The notes under the pieces are model-generated. The model ran no database searches. It was not told the DNA's origin and saw nothing but the letters and a program-made list of their open reading frames with translations. A DNA stretch of 64,000 bases from Kitagawia praeruptora (taxonomy: Eukaryota > Streptophyta > Magnoliopsida > Apiales > Apiaceae), in the NCBI GenBank assembly GCA_037693485.1, contig CM075348.1:14056501-14120500 (forward strand). The letters run 5' to 3'. Position 1 is the first letter of the stretch; each line of letters begins with the position of its first letter. Positions 22,651 through 33,855 of the stretch are shown one piece after another. A program made the position numbers and the translations under genes.

Positions 22651-23016
22651 CCTTTGCTCCATAAAGAACACTCTTATATAAAGAACAATAAAGAACACTA
22701 TAAAATCATTTATTCCAATAGATCCATTGGCCCCGCCAGGGGCACCCAATACAAAAAGTTCTTATTTTTTTTAGGCTCTATCCATCCAGCAAAAAAAAAA
22801 AAAAAAATTTTGAAAATTTTACTGTTCATGATGACGTCACTGATGACGTCATCGATGAACAATAAAATTTTCAATTTTTTTTTTTTGCTGGATGGATAGA
22901 GCCTAAAAAAATAAGAACTTTTTGTATTGGGTGGCCCCGCCAGGGCAATGGATCTATTAGATATGAGGTGTTCTTTGTTGTTCTTTATTTAAAGTGTTCT
23001 TTATGGAGTCCAACCC
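22649..23016. mobile_element. Fold-back MITE (family shared with 44284-44660)
   Basis: The 368-bp element is one long imperfect hairpin. The left arm runs from GGCCTTTGCTCCATAAAGAA through AATACAAAAAGTTCTTA and AGGCTCTATCCATCCAGC to the centre near 22845, and the right arm repeats this inverted. The centre carries TGATGACGTCA motifs. It sits in TA repeats, so a TA target duplication is likely but cannot be proven. It is missing in the sister LTR at 15381-19595, which shows it inserted after the long-LTR element arrived. Confidence 0.85.
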
Positions 23017-24295
23017 TATATATATATATATATAAACGGAAAGTCCACTATAGAAATTAAGAAAATAATTAATCAGTAATTATTCAATACACCATCCATT
23101 TTTCCTTTATAAGAAAAAAAAATAAAACAATATAATATCAGTTTCTCTTCTAATATAATATAATATCAGTACATCATCTCAGTATAATATCTCAAGGTAA
23201 TATAACATTTGAGTAAAAACTTTCAATATAAACCTTCCATTTCCTTTTATACAACAATTATATAAAAATAATATAAAATCAGTTTCGCTTCAATCCATAA
23301 AACATTTCCAAAATTTTCATACCATTTTTCCTTTTTCAGTACATAAAACTGTAACCATTTTCAATTCTTTCTTTAAATACTTTGGGGATATCTGCTAGCG
23401 CAAGATACGTAGGACGATGATCAGTCGTCTAACCGTACCTGCTCTCTATTTTCTACTAGTAGAAGGGATGATCCCACCTGGTAATCAACCCTGGAGGAAG
23501 GCTACCTGCTACATCCTCCTTCGGCAACTCTTGGGCTGTAATAAATATTGAGTGATGGACTGTGCCGCACACAGCCTCTTACGCTTATTGTTGAAATCCC
23601 ATATTGGGTGTCGGACTATGCCACTGCCACACAGCCTCTTACGCTTTCTGTTGCAATCCCTTTTTTTGTCAAATCATTATTTTATTTATAAACACACCAT
23701 TCCACATTTTCCATTTTTTCCGTTTCCATTTTCATTCACATTTCCATTCACATATATCATTTCCATTTCCATTTATCATCACCTTTAAAAATATATATGT
23801 CATAATACTTTGATTATGACTCAGACATCTCCTCTGTATTCAATGAAATCAAATACCCTTTTATATATATAAAATATTCCGTCTATTTTAAAAGTATTAA
23901 ATAATAATCAAATAATATTTATTAAATCACAACTATTTAAAAAGAATATTTTTAACATAATATTATAGACATATAACTCTAGATAACAACTGTTACCATT
24001 CTTTCATATCCCTTTAAGATATAAAGTATATTCGCTCAATCCATATTCGTATCCATATCCATAATCCATATTCAAAAATCTCAGTAAACAGGGAATATAT
24101 CCCTAATCATCTCATCATATAAGATTCATATATTATCCACCAAAACTATTTCCTTTGAACATAAACAGTTTATCAAAATAAGGATAAAAGAAATCTTGCT
24201 CCCTTTAATCCATATCCATACTCATATTCATATACATCTCCCTTTAATTTCTAAAATCAGGAAAACAAATCCTTAACAATATAATAATAATAGAA

Positions 24296-24296
<1 letters not shown>

Positions 24297-24360
<64 letters not shown>
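24297..24360. repeat. (CA)n(TA)n compound microsatellite
   Basis: About 34 bases of CA followed by 30 of TA. The sister LTR has only a few TA units here (about 17190-17200). Confidence 0.95.
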
Positions 24361-24363
<3 letters not shown>

Positions 24364-24522
24364 CATGAAATCATTTTTCTTTGAAGGTAAATACTTTTCC
24401 AAAGTAAAGATAGAAGAAATCTTGCCTCGATCTCTAAAGCCCAGAGGTATGACCCGGTGCTCGTCTCGAGTATCTATAGAAACGAAAAAGATCACCATCA
24501 GAATATATTCCACTTAACCACT

Positions 24523-25441
24523 TTTAATAACCGTGAATTTTCGAATAATTTTCCTACTCGATATTTAAATTTTATTTAAGAAGCGATGCACTAGTATATT
24601 TAATTAGCGCGTTTTTGTGAAATGTTAAAATTTTATTTATTCATATGTAAGTAAATATTATATTTTATATATTTATTTATATTTATTCGGTATTTACTAA
24701 ATTTAGGATTTAGTTTTTGGGTTGATATTAATTTAAAGCTCAAAATTTATTTTAGAGAATGAAATTAGAATCTCGTTTTAATTGTCCAGTAAGGTAGAAA
24801 CGAGAATAATATTACTGATTTAATTAATCAGATCGTTAATTATGAGAAGGAGACAGCTTTCATAAAAAATGCACAAAAATATGATACTCATTTCCCGAAG
24901 CACTAAATGTTCCATAATCCTTTGTCCCCCACGTTTTGTCCCCCACACTTGTTCCTTTTGATTAAATAAACAGAAAACTGGACATTATATCAAAACAGAG
25001 ACACAAAGCCCAGTTATAGACTTACAAACCAAAACTCGATACTCTACATCAATATACAGAGTCAAAACAGGTAGTTCTTCTTAATTTTTCTGTTCTCTTT
25101 TCCGATTTCCTTTCTTGTTTCTGGTAGAATCGGTTTGGTTTGTGATTCGATTGGTGTTGAGTTTTGATTCGTAGAGAGCTTTAGGGAGATAGAGATTTCG
25201 ACGGAGAGAAGAGATTGAGGGAGAGGGCGAGAGAGGTCGAGAGGGAGAGAGTTTGAATCGGAGAAGATGAGGGTGGTATGTGTGTGAGTGTTTTGTGCAG
25301 AGGAGACGACGGTGGTGGTCTTGGTCGATTGTGGTGTTGGTTGCTTGTTGGGAAGAGAAACGGGGAGAGATTGAGAGATGATGATGAGACGGAGAGGTAG
25401 AGAGAATCGATGGAGAAATTGAGAGGGTGAGGTGTTGGTGT
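24523..25441 (+). repeat. Solo-LTR candidate, left part
   Basis: The element 24523-25441 plus 33856-36770 (3.8 kb without the copia insert) starts TTTAATAACC, probably from TGTAATAACC, and ends GGGGGCGTTACA. It is flanked by CCACT (24518-24522) and CCAAT (36771-36775), a 5-bp target duplication with one change. There is no second copy and no internal gag-pol, so it is best read as a solo LTR. Its end, GTGACGACCCGGATCC then GGGGGCGTTACA, resembles the end of the surrounding long LTR (GTGACGGCCCGGATTCC), so both belong to related gypsy groups. Minus-strand ORFs in the GA-rich part (25081-25522) are low-complexity artefacts. Confidence 0.6.
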
Positions 25442-26981
25442 TGAAGGGTTTCGAGCATCAAACGCAGCGGAAATCAATAATAAAAACAATAAAATCGAAA
25501 CCCAATCGCAGGATCCATGCAAAACAAGACGTTTAATTCGTAGTTATGAACGTTTACCTTAAAACGAAGCTTTAACAGTTGATGACAGATGGAGGTCCAA
25601 AGCAACTTGAATCACCACGCATCCCGTTCTCGCGATCTACGCTCTACCGGTATCCACACGAACGCTTTTCTCGAAGGATTGATGTGTACTAGCACCCGAA
25701 AACTGCTTCTCTCTCTATGTTCTTTATCTCTCTCAAGAACGGCTAGGGTTTTGTAAAACTTGTATATTCATGTAAAATCAGCCATAAAGAGATATATATA
25801 GAGAGAAGAGAATTAGTTTTCTAATTATAATCCAATTATAATTAATACTAATCCGAAATTCCAATTTATTATTTAATTAAGTCTCACTTAATTAATTAAT
25901 AACTAATTTCGGAATTAGTTAAAGTAATTCCATTTTTTCTATTTAATTAATTAATTAAGTCAAACTTAATTAACTTTATAAATAGAACAAATTACTTATT
26001 TAATTTAAATTCATAATTTAAATTATTTCTCCTTCAAGCGTTCTTTGTGTGTGACCCTATAGGTTATTATTACGTTGGCAACAATTTTAATATCTAATTA
26101 AAATTGTAAACAGTGAGCGGCATCTAGTAATACATCATTGCTACCCAAGTAATAATAATTAACTGGTGATCCAATTAAACCTTTCGTGATTAATGTTTCC
26201 GTGTAATATAAACTCTTTAACCATATATTATAGATTAAACTCGAGGCATGTAATTAGTCATCCTCTTTAACGTTTAATCCGGGTTTCCTTGATCAATGAG
26301 TAGATTATTAAAAACAAATCAATATTTGAGCATGGCCATGCATTTTCATAATCTCACTCAATCAAGAGGCCAATAATATCTCTCCTAATAATAGGAGGGT
26401 TAAATCCTTTATCTATCATTCATATTTCTCATACGTCTCATAATATACCCGATGTACACTTTTATCATCACCCGGTCAAAGGTAACTTTTAATGTAGTCA
26501 AAGTATATTAATCCTCGTATAGAAATATAATGATCTCAAGTCTAAGGATCATTACACCATTATCACTGTGAGTCTTTCTAATGACATTATCAACATGTAG
26601 AAACTCATTGTGGGTCAATCCAGTGTCATGTAGAATATTACATGCACCTATGTTCTTGACTTTAGTATCACTATACCTATGACCAATGAGATGTGGTCAT
26701 CAGTCAACAAACATACTAATCTTTATGCATTATAATTGTCCCATATTATTAATGCTCGATTAGGGATATTTAGGAATATAAACACTATTCATATAATCTC
26801 ATTTTTAAGTCACATACTTAAAGATATAGAATACATGTTACATATTCCAAGGACATTTATTATTCTAATATTTATTTCGCAGTAAATAAAGACATAATAA
26901 ATCAATATAGAAATAATCGTTGGAACATAACAAAATAGTCTTTCCTAGAAGCACAACTACATTGTCTCTAGGGCACTAACA
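25442..26981 (-). repeat. Copia 3' LTR, lacking its last six bases
   Basis: It is 1540 bases, aligned without evident gaps to 32305-33844, and I noticed only about seven or eight substitutions. It starts TGAAGGGTTTCGAGC. The sister LTR continues CTATCA to its outer end, but here that is lost where a deletion fused the LTR to pol. A GGTGT duplication at 25437-25441 matches 33851-33855. Low divergence points to recent insertion. Confidence 0.92.
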
Positions 26982-27667
26982 TTAGTGTAACCTCTTACAA
27001 CCAGCTTCTCATCTCCTCCGTATATCAAGAACGAATCTTCAGTCCATTTAAGGTACTTAAGAATATTCTTGACAGCTATCCAGTGACCCTCACCAGGATT
27101 TGACTGGTACCTGCTCGTCATGCTTAAAGCATACGAGACATCAGGACGAGTACATATCATTGCACACATTATAGAACCAATTGCCGAAGCATATGGTACT
27201 TGACTCATACGGTCCTTATCATCTGATGATTTAGGACAGTTTCCCTTTGAGATCACTATCCCATGAGACACCGGGACATAGCCCTTCTTTGCCTCTTGCA
27301 TCCCAAAACGATGAAACACTTTGTCAATGTATGTACTCTGACTCAAGCCCATTAATCTTTTAGATCTATCTCTATAGATCCTGATCCCTAAGATATAGGT
27401 AGCATCGCCTAAGTCTTTCATCGAGAAACTTTTTCCCAACCAAGTCTTCACAGCCTGTAGAGAAGGAATGTCATTCCCTATTAGTAATATGTCATCCACA
27501 TATAATACTAGGAATGCCACATGGCTCCCACTAACCTTCTTGTAAACACACGGCTCATCCTCATTTTGTATGAAGCCAAAAACTTTGACTGTTTCATCAA
27601 AATGGATGTTCCACCTCCTTGAGGCCTGCTTCAATCCATAAATAGATCGTAGCAACTTACAAACCAT
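26957..27667 (-). pseudogene. Copia reverse transcriptase C-terminal part and RNase H start
   Basis: The frame reads VCKLLRSIYGLKQASRRWN and then the catalytic YVDD at residues 56-59 (LYVDDILLIG), followed by the conserved LGIRIYRDR, YASAIGSIMCAMICTRPDVS and KYLKWT regions. It ends RGYTN and then runs into the LTR (VSALETM, stop). Normally RNase H continues after RGYTD with the SxSG region, so most of RNase H is deleted at about 26982. It is separated from the upstream frame by an in-frame TAA. Confidence 0.9.
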
Positions 27668-27700
27668 TCTAGCAAACTTTGGATCGACAAAACCCTCAGG

Positions 27701-29107
27701 TTATGTCATGTACACATCCTCTTCTAAGCTTCCATTTAGGAAAGCAGTCTTGACATCCATTTGCCAGATTTCATAGTCATAATAAGCCGTTATCGCAAGC
27801 AAAATCCTGATGGATTTGACCATAGCTACCGGTGAGAAAGTTTCATCATAGTCTATACCATGAATTTTCTTGAAACCTTTCGCCACTAGTCTTGCTTTGT
27901 AGGTCTGTAAATTTCCATCCATGTCAGTTTTCTTCTTGAAAACCCACTTGCATTCTATGGGTTTAACCCCATCAGGTGGTGCAACCAAAGTCCATACTTT
28001 GTTTTCATACATGGAATCCATCTCAGATTTCATGGCTTCCAGCCATCTCTCAGAATCTGGACTATTCATAGCATCCTTGTAGGTGAGAGGCTCATCATTA
28101 TCTACAAGCATCACATCGCCACTTTGAGTCAGGAGAAATCTATAATATCTCTCTGGCTCATGGCGAATCCTATTTGATCTACGAACGACCTGTGTTTCTT
28201 GAGCAGTATTGTTCTCAACATCTTGAGTCTCATTCTGCTCATGTTTCAACTCTGGTTCAACAACATCTTGTAGTTCTCGATCCTCATCGAGATCTATTGT
28301 CCTCCCACTGTTTTTCTTAGAAAGCAGTTCTCTCTCTAGAAATACAGCCGTTCGAGCAACAAATACTTTGTTCTCAGAAGGTTTATAGAAATAATACCCT
28401 TTAGTTTTCAATGGGTATCCTACAAAATTACATTTGTCTGATTTCGGTCCTAGCTTATCAGAGATCAAACGTTTCACAAACGCTTCACATCCCCAAACTT
28501 TCATAAATGAAACGCTATTACGTTTTTCAGTCCATAACTCATATGGTGTCTTTTGAACCGATTTTGAAGGAACACGGTTTAGTGTTTGTGCAGCCATCTC
28601 TAGGGCATAACCCCAGAAACTAATTGGAAGATCCGCATGACTCATCATCGATCGCACCATGTCCAACAAGGTACGATTTCTCCTTTCAAACACCCCATTC
28701 CATTGTGGTGTTCCAGGAGGAGTGAGTTGTGATACGTTACCACACTCCTTTAGGAAATTCTTAAATTCCAAGCTTAAGTATTTTCCCCCACGATCAGATC
28801 GTAGAGTTTTAATACTTTCGCCTAATTGCTTTTCAACTTCAGCCTTATACTCTTTGAATTTTTGAAACGATTCGGATTTGTTCTTCAAAAGATACATATA
28901 TCCGAATCTACTAAAATCATCAGTAAAGGTTATGAAATAATAAAATCCACCTCTTGCCATCGTACGCATTGGACCACATACATCACTATGTATCAATTCC
29001 AATCGTTTGGTGGCCCTCTCACCTTGTCTGGTAAAAGGAGCTTTAGTCATTTTGCCAATGAGACATGGTTCACATTCCTCGTATGATTCGAAATCAAACT
29101 TATCCAA
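27701..29107 (-). pseudogene. Copia integrase and N-terminal reverse transcriptase
   Basis: The 468-codon open frame starts in the pre-integrase zinc region (CEPCLIGKMTKAPF) and carries the integrase core with Asp42, Asp105 and Glu141 (DVCGPM, SDRGGKYLS, NGVFERRNR), giving DD35E spacing. GKPR-like sequence and an acidic linker follow, then RT motifs EAMKSEMDSM, NKVWTLV, CKWVFKKK, YKARLVAKGF and DVKTAFLNG. It stops after VYMT at a TAA where the family has a Gln codon (PEGFVD follows), so one substitution splits integrase-RT from the YVDD half. Confidence 0.9.
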
Positions 29108-29154
29108 GTATCCATCCTTATGTAACTTGGAAATGCGATTCTCATTTATATGGC

Positions 29155-29513
29155 CTAAACGATAGTGCCAGAGGTATATGTTTGATTTGAGTCATTTGTC
29201 TTAAGACGTTTATTATTTATGTTATAGACAGGATTATCAAGATCAAGAACATATAAACCATTAAACAAACGTGCAACCCCATAGGTAACATTATTCAATG
29301 AAAACGAACAACCATTGTTCTGAATCAAAAACGAAAAACCAATCTTGTCCAAACAAGAAATGGAAATAATGTTTTTGCAAATCGCAGGCACATAAAACAG
29401 TTCTCTAGTTCTAAAATAAGCCCAGTGGACAACGAGAAATAATAAGTCCCTACAACTAAGGTAGCAACCTTTGCTCCATTGCCAACATGTAGGTCGACTT
29501 TTCCTTTCGCCAA
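29155..29513 (-). pseudogene. Copia protease to pre-integrase region, frameshifted
   Basis: Two overlapping frames complete each other: KGKVDLHVGNGAKVATL..., then from about 29395 NIISISCLDKIGFSF and VLDLDNPVYN. A second shift near 29178 leads to LWHYRLGHINENRISKLHK, the GAG-pre-integrase H-x-H region, joining the 27701-29107 frame. Two single-base indels account for all this. The protease active site lies upstream (see next gag/protease entry). Confidence 0.8.
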
Positions 29514-29525
29514 AGTTCTACTCCT

Positions 29526-30077
29526 TCAGAGTTCTTGCACATTTATACAAATGTGGGAATCACATCCAGTATCTAATACCCATGATGTAGAAGTAGACAA
29601 ATTGACTTCTATAACATAATTACCTGAATCAGAAATCTGAACAACCTTCAGTTTCTTTAGATCCTCCAAATAATTTTGACAGTTTCTCTTCCTTTTACCC
29701 TGTTTACACGCATAAAAAGCCTTGCTTGTATCAAATCTCTCTTGACGAGCCTGTCCTTTAAACATACGTTTAAGGTGCTCGATCATGATATAAGAATCAA
29801 AATTCTCATAATGTTTTTGCAGCTCAGGACTCATAGTCGCAAGCATAAAATAGGTGACATCGGTGTCATCATCCAAATGCTTCTAATAAGCATTTCGTTG
29901 AGCCTCCGTTGCACCTTCAGAGAGAGGTCCAGAGTAAGGAATATCTATGACATAGAGCTTTCGCTCTTGCCTGAGGACAATCCTCAAATTCCTTTGCCAA
30001 TCTAGGAAGTTAGTTCTTGTCAACTTGTCCTTCTCAAGGACTGATCGTACAGAGAAGTTATTTGAGTTATTTTCCAT
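29526..30077 (-). pseudogene. Copia gag with internal deletion, fused to protease
   Basis: It begins MENNSNNFSVRSVLEKDKLT with the copia gag signature NFLDWQRNLRIVL, then an in-frame TAG at 29885-29883 (a Glu codon in relatives), then YFMLATMSPELQKH and RQERFDTSKAFYACKQ. The frame then jumps to RKRNCQNYLEDLKK: the rest of the nucleocapsid, including most of the CCHC knuckle, is gone. Protease follows with its active site present as LDTGCDSHIC. A structural deletion plus a nonsense codon make it non-functional. Confidence 0.85.
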
Positions 30078-31746
30078 TTCGAATTTCTACAATGTTAAAA
30101 TGCATAAAATAATTAGTCTACGGAATTATTAAATTATGTTCAAGTGATTATTCATATATATTCAAAATATATATATCTCTCACTATTTTTATCAAATTAA
30201 TAGCCCTACCTATCAATTCGGAAAAGTTTCTCTAAACCTTTCTAGTGAGCCAAGATCCATATTTCATCCCTTTTAAGGTCAGCTTTGGCTTTTCTCCTTA
30301 AAATGATTATTAAGGTAGACAACATTTGTCAATTATATCATATATAACTCTTGGATAGTTTGGTAGAACAACATTTGTTCATATAACAACATTTGTTCCT
30401 ATTTATCTAATAAATCTTACCAAACTCTATGCCTCTAAGTTCACAATCCTATTGTGGTCACTTAGTTAAGTCGAACCCAATGGTCTAACAGTTGAGTATC
30501 ACTAACTTACTCGATCGCGCCTTACCACGATAAACGAGGGTACTCCGCTTTGGCGCACCTACCCTTTGTCGATCTAGGTCTTGACGAGTGTTTCCCATTT
30601 GGAAGGCATCTTAAACTTAATATTCTGTTAGGGGTTTATTTAAAATGACCATGATCCCATCATAAAAAGATTCCCAATTTTTCCTTGAATTAAATACTTC
30701 AAATCAATATTCACCAATTGTTTGATTTCCAGGTTGTTGGAGGAGTCACAAGCGGCCTCACTTAATATCCAACTTCCTTACAGGTATGACCCGTTTTTGA
30801 CAAAATCTCCCCATATCGAAATAATTGAAAATTCGTATTTAATTCCGTATTTCATTAAATACGGAAATCTCATAGTCGTTATAGTAAATTTTAAAATCTC
30901 GAGTCGTTACAGATTTTATCTTATTTAAGCAGGCATGGCATGGGTGATGTATCTAATATATACATACATTCTACTTAATCTAATTAAGCATGCATATCTA
31001 TCATTACGCATACATATCATCATATGTAAAGTGCATGAATGTAAAATCGTGCTTGGTTATGGCCCAATCCTATATGATCTTTCCAAGCTAATGGAAAAAT
31101 CTAGGTCAATCTATGGTGGTTAATAAAACTAAATTATTACATAGTTGGTCTTCATAAATACATGTCTTCTTTGTGTCATCAACCTTCATCTCCATTGATC
31201 CTTCATTGCATGCTTCTAATGATCTTCTTATTACATAGAATATAAAACATAACTATACTAATATACTTACATAAGAACTCGAGTTACATTCGAGATGAAC
31301 AATTACAAAGCACCAAGAAAATGACATGCAAGTCGTATTTATAAAACCAAACCACAATAATTAAAACCACTAACCTATGGGTCTCAAGGCCATAACCAAT
31401 CACCATGCTCAATTAACAATTAAAAAACATGTCATATTATCTAATCATGTTAAACGATATCATATTTCAGATGATCCAATCAAAGAAATCATATAACGCA
31501 AAAATCAGAAAATCAGAATCAAATTCTGAAAACAATAAATCGCCGTTTTCAGTCACTAAACGGCGTCAAACGCCTTACAGACGAGTCGATGATAGCTTTG
31601 CTATCAGTTTTGTTCAGACGCTCGTTTCCAGTCAGAAAACACATATCGTTTGCGAAAATCGGACACTGGACACAGATTTAACCGAATCTTAACAGCGTAT
31701 ACAGAAATCGTATCGTATACAATCCCCATATCAAGAACAAACATAA

Positions 31747-31816
<70 letters not shown>

Positions 31817-32291
31817 CATCATCAACATATCATATCCAATATAATCATATAAGTTATAACTCATAAAACGATTTTCAGAAAATCAGAATCAAATTCTGAA
31901 AACCATAAATCGCTGTTTACAGGCAGTAAACTATGTCAAACGGCTTACAGATGCGAACCTGACTTTGTCAGTCTTGCTCAGTGGCCCGATTCCAGTCAGA
32001 AAACATATCTCGTTTGCGTAAATCGGACACAGTACGCAAATTTCACTAAATTTGCACAATTTTTCGAAAATCGTATCGTATACAATCTCCAAAAATAAGA
32101 ACAAGCATGTATCATATACACTCAGCAATTTATACAATCATCCCATGATTATACAATCCACTAATATATCATATGTTCAAAATATATACATACACATCTC
32201 GTATAATCACAAAAACATGGCAAATCACATACATGTTTATATACACCAAAACTGTTAAACACATAACCGAATTAAAAGCGTTTTGCAAGTA
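30078..32291 (-). mobile_element. Copia leader region with internal duplication
   Basis: About 2.2 kb of non-coding sequence lies between primer-binding site and gag. Segments 31500-31745 and 31872-32105 are diverged direct repeats, each starting near ATCAGAAAATCAGAATCAAA and ending near ATCGTATCGTATACAATC. A (TA)n run at 31750-31813 separates them. No ORF of note. Confidence 0.7.
31750..31813. repeat. (TA)n microsatellite
   Basis: A run of 64 bases of TA repeat within the copia leader. Confidence 0.95.
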
Positions 32292-32303
32292 GCTCTGATG
32301 CCA
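32292..32303 (-). other. Copia primer-binding site
   Basis: The minus strand reads TGGCATCAGAGC one base inside the LTR, one change from the common initiator tRNA-Met complement TGGTATCAGAGC. Confidence 0.85.
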
Positions 32304-32304
32304 T

Positions 32305-33850
32305 TGAAGGGTTTCGAGCATCAAACGCAGCGGAAATCAATAATAAAAACAATAAAATCGAAACTCAATCGCAGGATCCATGCAAAACAAGACGTTTAAT
32401 TCGTAGTTATGAACGTTTACCTTAAAACGAAGCTTTAACAGTTGATGACAGATGGAGGTCCAAAGCAACTTGAATCACCACGCATCCCGTTCTCGCGATC
32501 TACGCTCTACCGGTATCCACACGAACGCTTTTCTCGAAGGATTGATGTGTACTAGCACCCGAAAACTGCTTCTCTCTCTATCTTCTTTATCTCTCTCAAG
32601 AACGGCTAGGGTTTTGTAAAACTTGTATATTCATGTAAAATCAGCCATAAAGAGATATATATAGAGAGAAGAGAATTAGTTTTCTAATTATAATCCAATT
32701 ATAATTAATACTAATCCGAAATTCCAATTTATTATTTAATTAAGTCTCACTTAATTAATTAATAACTAATTTCGGAATTAGTTAAAGTAATTCCATTTTT
32801 TCTATTTAATTAATTAATTAAGTCAAACTTAATTAACTTTATAAATAGAACAAATTACTTATTTAATTTAAATTCATAATTTAAATTATTTCTCCTTCAA
32901 GCGTTCTTTGTGTGTGACCCTATAGGTTATTATTACGTTGGCAACAATTTTAATATCTAATTAAAATTGTAAACAATGAGCGGCATCTAGTAATACATCA
33001 TTGCTACCCAAGTAATAATAATTAACTGGTGATCCAATTAAACCTTTCGTGATTAATGTTTCCGTGTAATATAATCCCTTTAACCATATATTATAGATTA
33101 AACTCGAGGCATGTAATTAGTCATCCTCTTCAACGTTTAATCCGGGTTTCCTTGATCAATGAGTAGATTATTAAAAACAAATCAATATTTGAGCATGGCC
33201 ATGCATTTTCATAATCTCACTCAATCAAGAGGCCAATAATATCTCTCCTAATAATAGGAGGGTTAAATCCTTTATCTATCATTCATATTTCTCATACGTC
33301 TCATAATATACCCGATGTACACTTTTATCATCACCCGGTCAAAGGTAACTTTTAATGTAGTCAAAGTATATTAATCCTCGTATAGAAATATAATGATCTC
33401 AAGTCTAAGGATCATTACACCATTATCACTGTGAGTCTTTCTAATGACATTATCAACATGTAGAAACTCATTGTGGGTCAATCCAGTGTCATGTAGAATA
33501 TTACATGCACCTATGTTCTTGACTTTAGTATCACTGTACCTATGACCAATGAGATGTGGTCATCAGTCAACAAACATACTAATCTTTATGCATTATAATT
33601 GTCCCATATTATTAATGCTCGATTAGGGATATTTAGGAATATAAACACTATTCATATAATCTCATTTTTAAGTCACATACTTAAAGATATAGAATACATG
33701 TTACATATTCCAAGGACATTTATTATTCTAATATTTATTTCGCAGTAAATAAAGACATAATAAATCAATATAGAAATAATCGTTGGAACATAACAAAATA
33801 GTCTTTCCTAGAAGCACAACTACATTGTCTCTAGGGCACTAACACTATCA
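32305..33850 (-). repeat. Copia 5' LTR
   Basis: It is 1546 bp, TGAAGGG...CTATCA on the plus strand (TGATAGTGTTAGTGCCC read in element direction). The full outer end is intact here, followed by the GGTGT target duplication. An AT-rich palindromic part with AATTAATTAA motifs lies near 32740-32830. It probably carries the element's promoter; I see no certain TATA box. Confidence 0.92.
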
Positions 33851-33855
33851 GGTGT

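Larger units (their letters stand above)
22065..24522 (-). repeat. 5' LTR of the long-LTR element, first part
   Basis: It matches the left LTR from 15381, with a fold-back MITE at 22649-23016 absent from the left copy and an expanded (CA)n(TA)n at 24297-24360. It is cut at 24522 by the solo-LTR candidate and resumes at 36771. The outer base is TATGACAACCC instead of TGTGACAACCC. Confidence 0.85.
25442..33850 (-). mobile_element. Ty1/copia LTR retrotransposon, young but defective
   Basis: It is complete from LTR to LTR with a perfect 5-bp target duplication GGTGT. Order on the minus strand: 5' LTR (33850-32305), primer-binding site, leader of about 2.2 kb, gag, protease remnant, integrase, reverse transcriptase, start of RNase H, 3' LTR. 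Order gag-PR-IN-RT-RH is the copia arrangement. Gag lacks its middle and zinc knuckle, pol has nonsense and frameshift changes, and the RNase H end plus polypurine tract are deleted. LTRs are almost identical, so the element probably moved using proteins from an intact relative. Confidence 0.92.

Noticed and set aside
22567..22749. Minus-strand ORF of repeated Tyr-Ile codons
   Set aside because: It is the translation of a (TA)n microsatellite; the same holds for the ORFs at 15741-15965, 24244-24513, 31650-31844 and 44096-44368.
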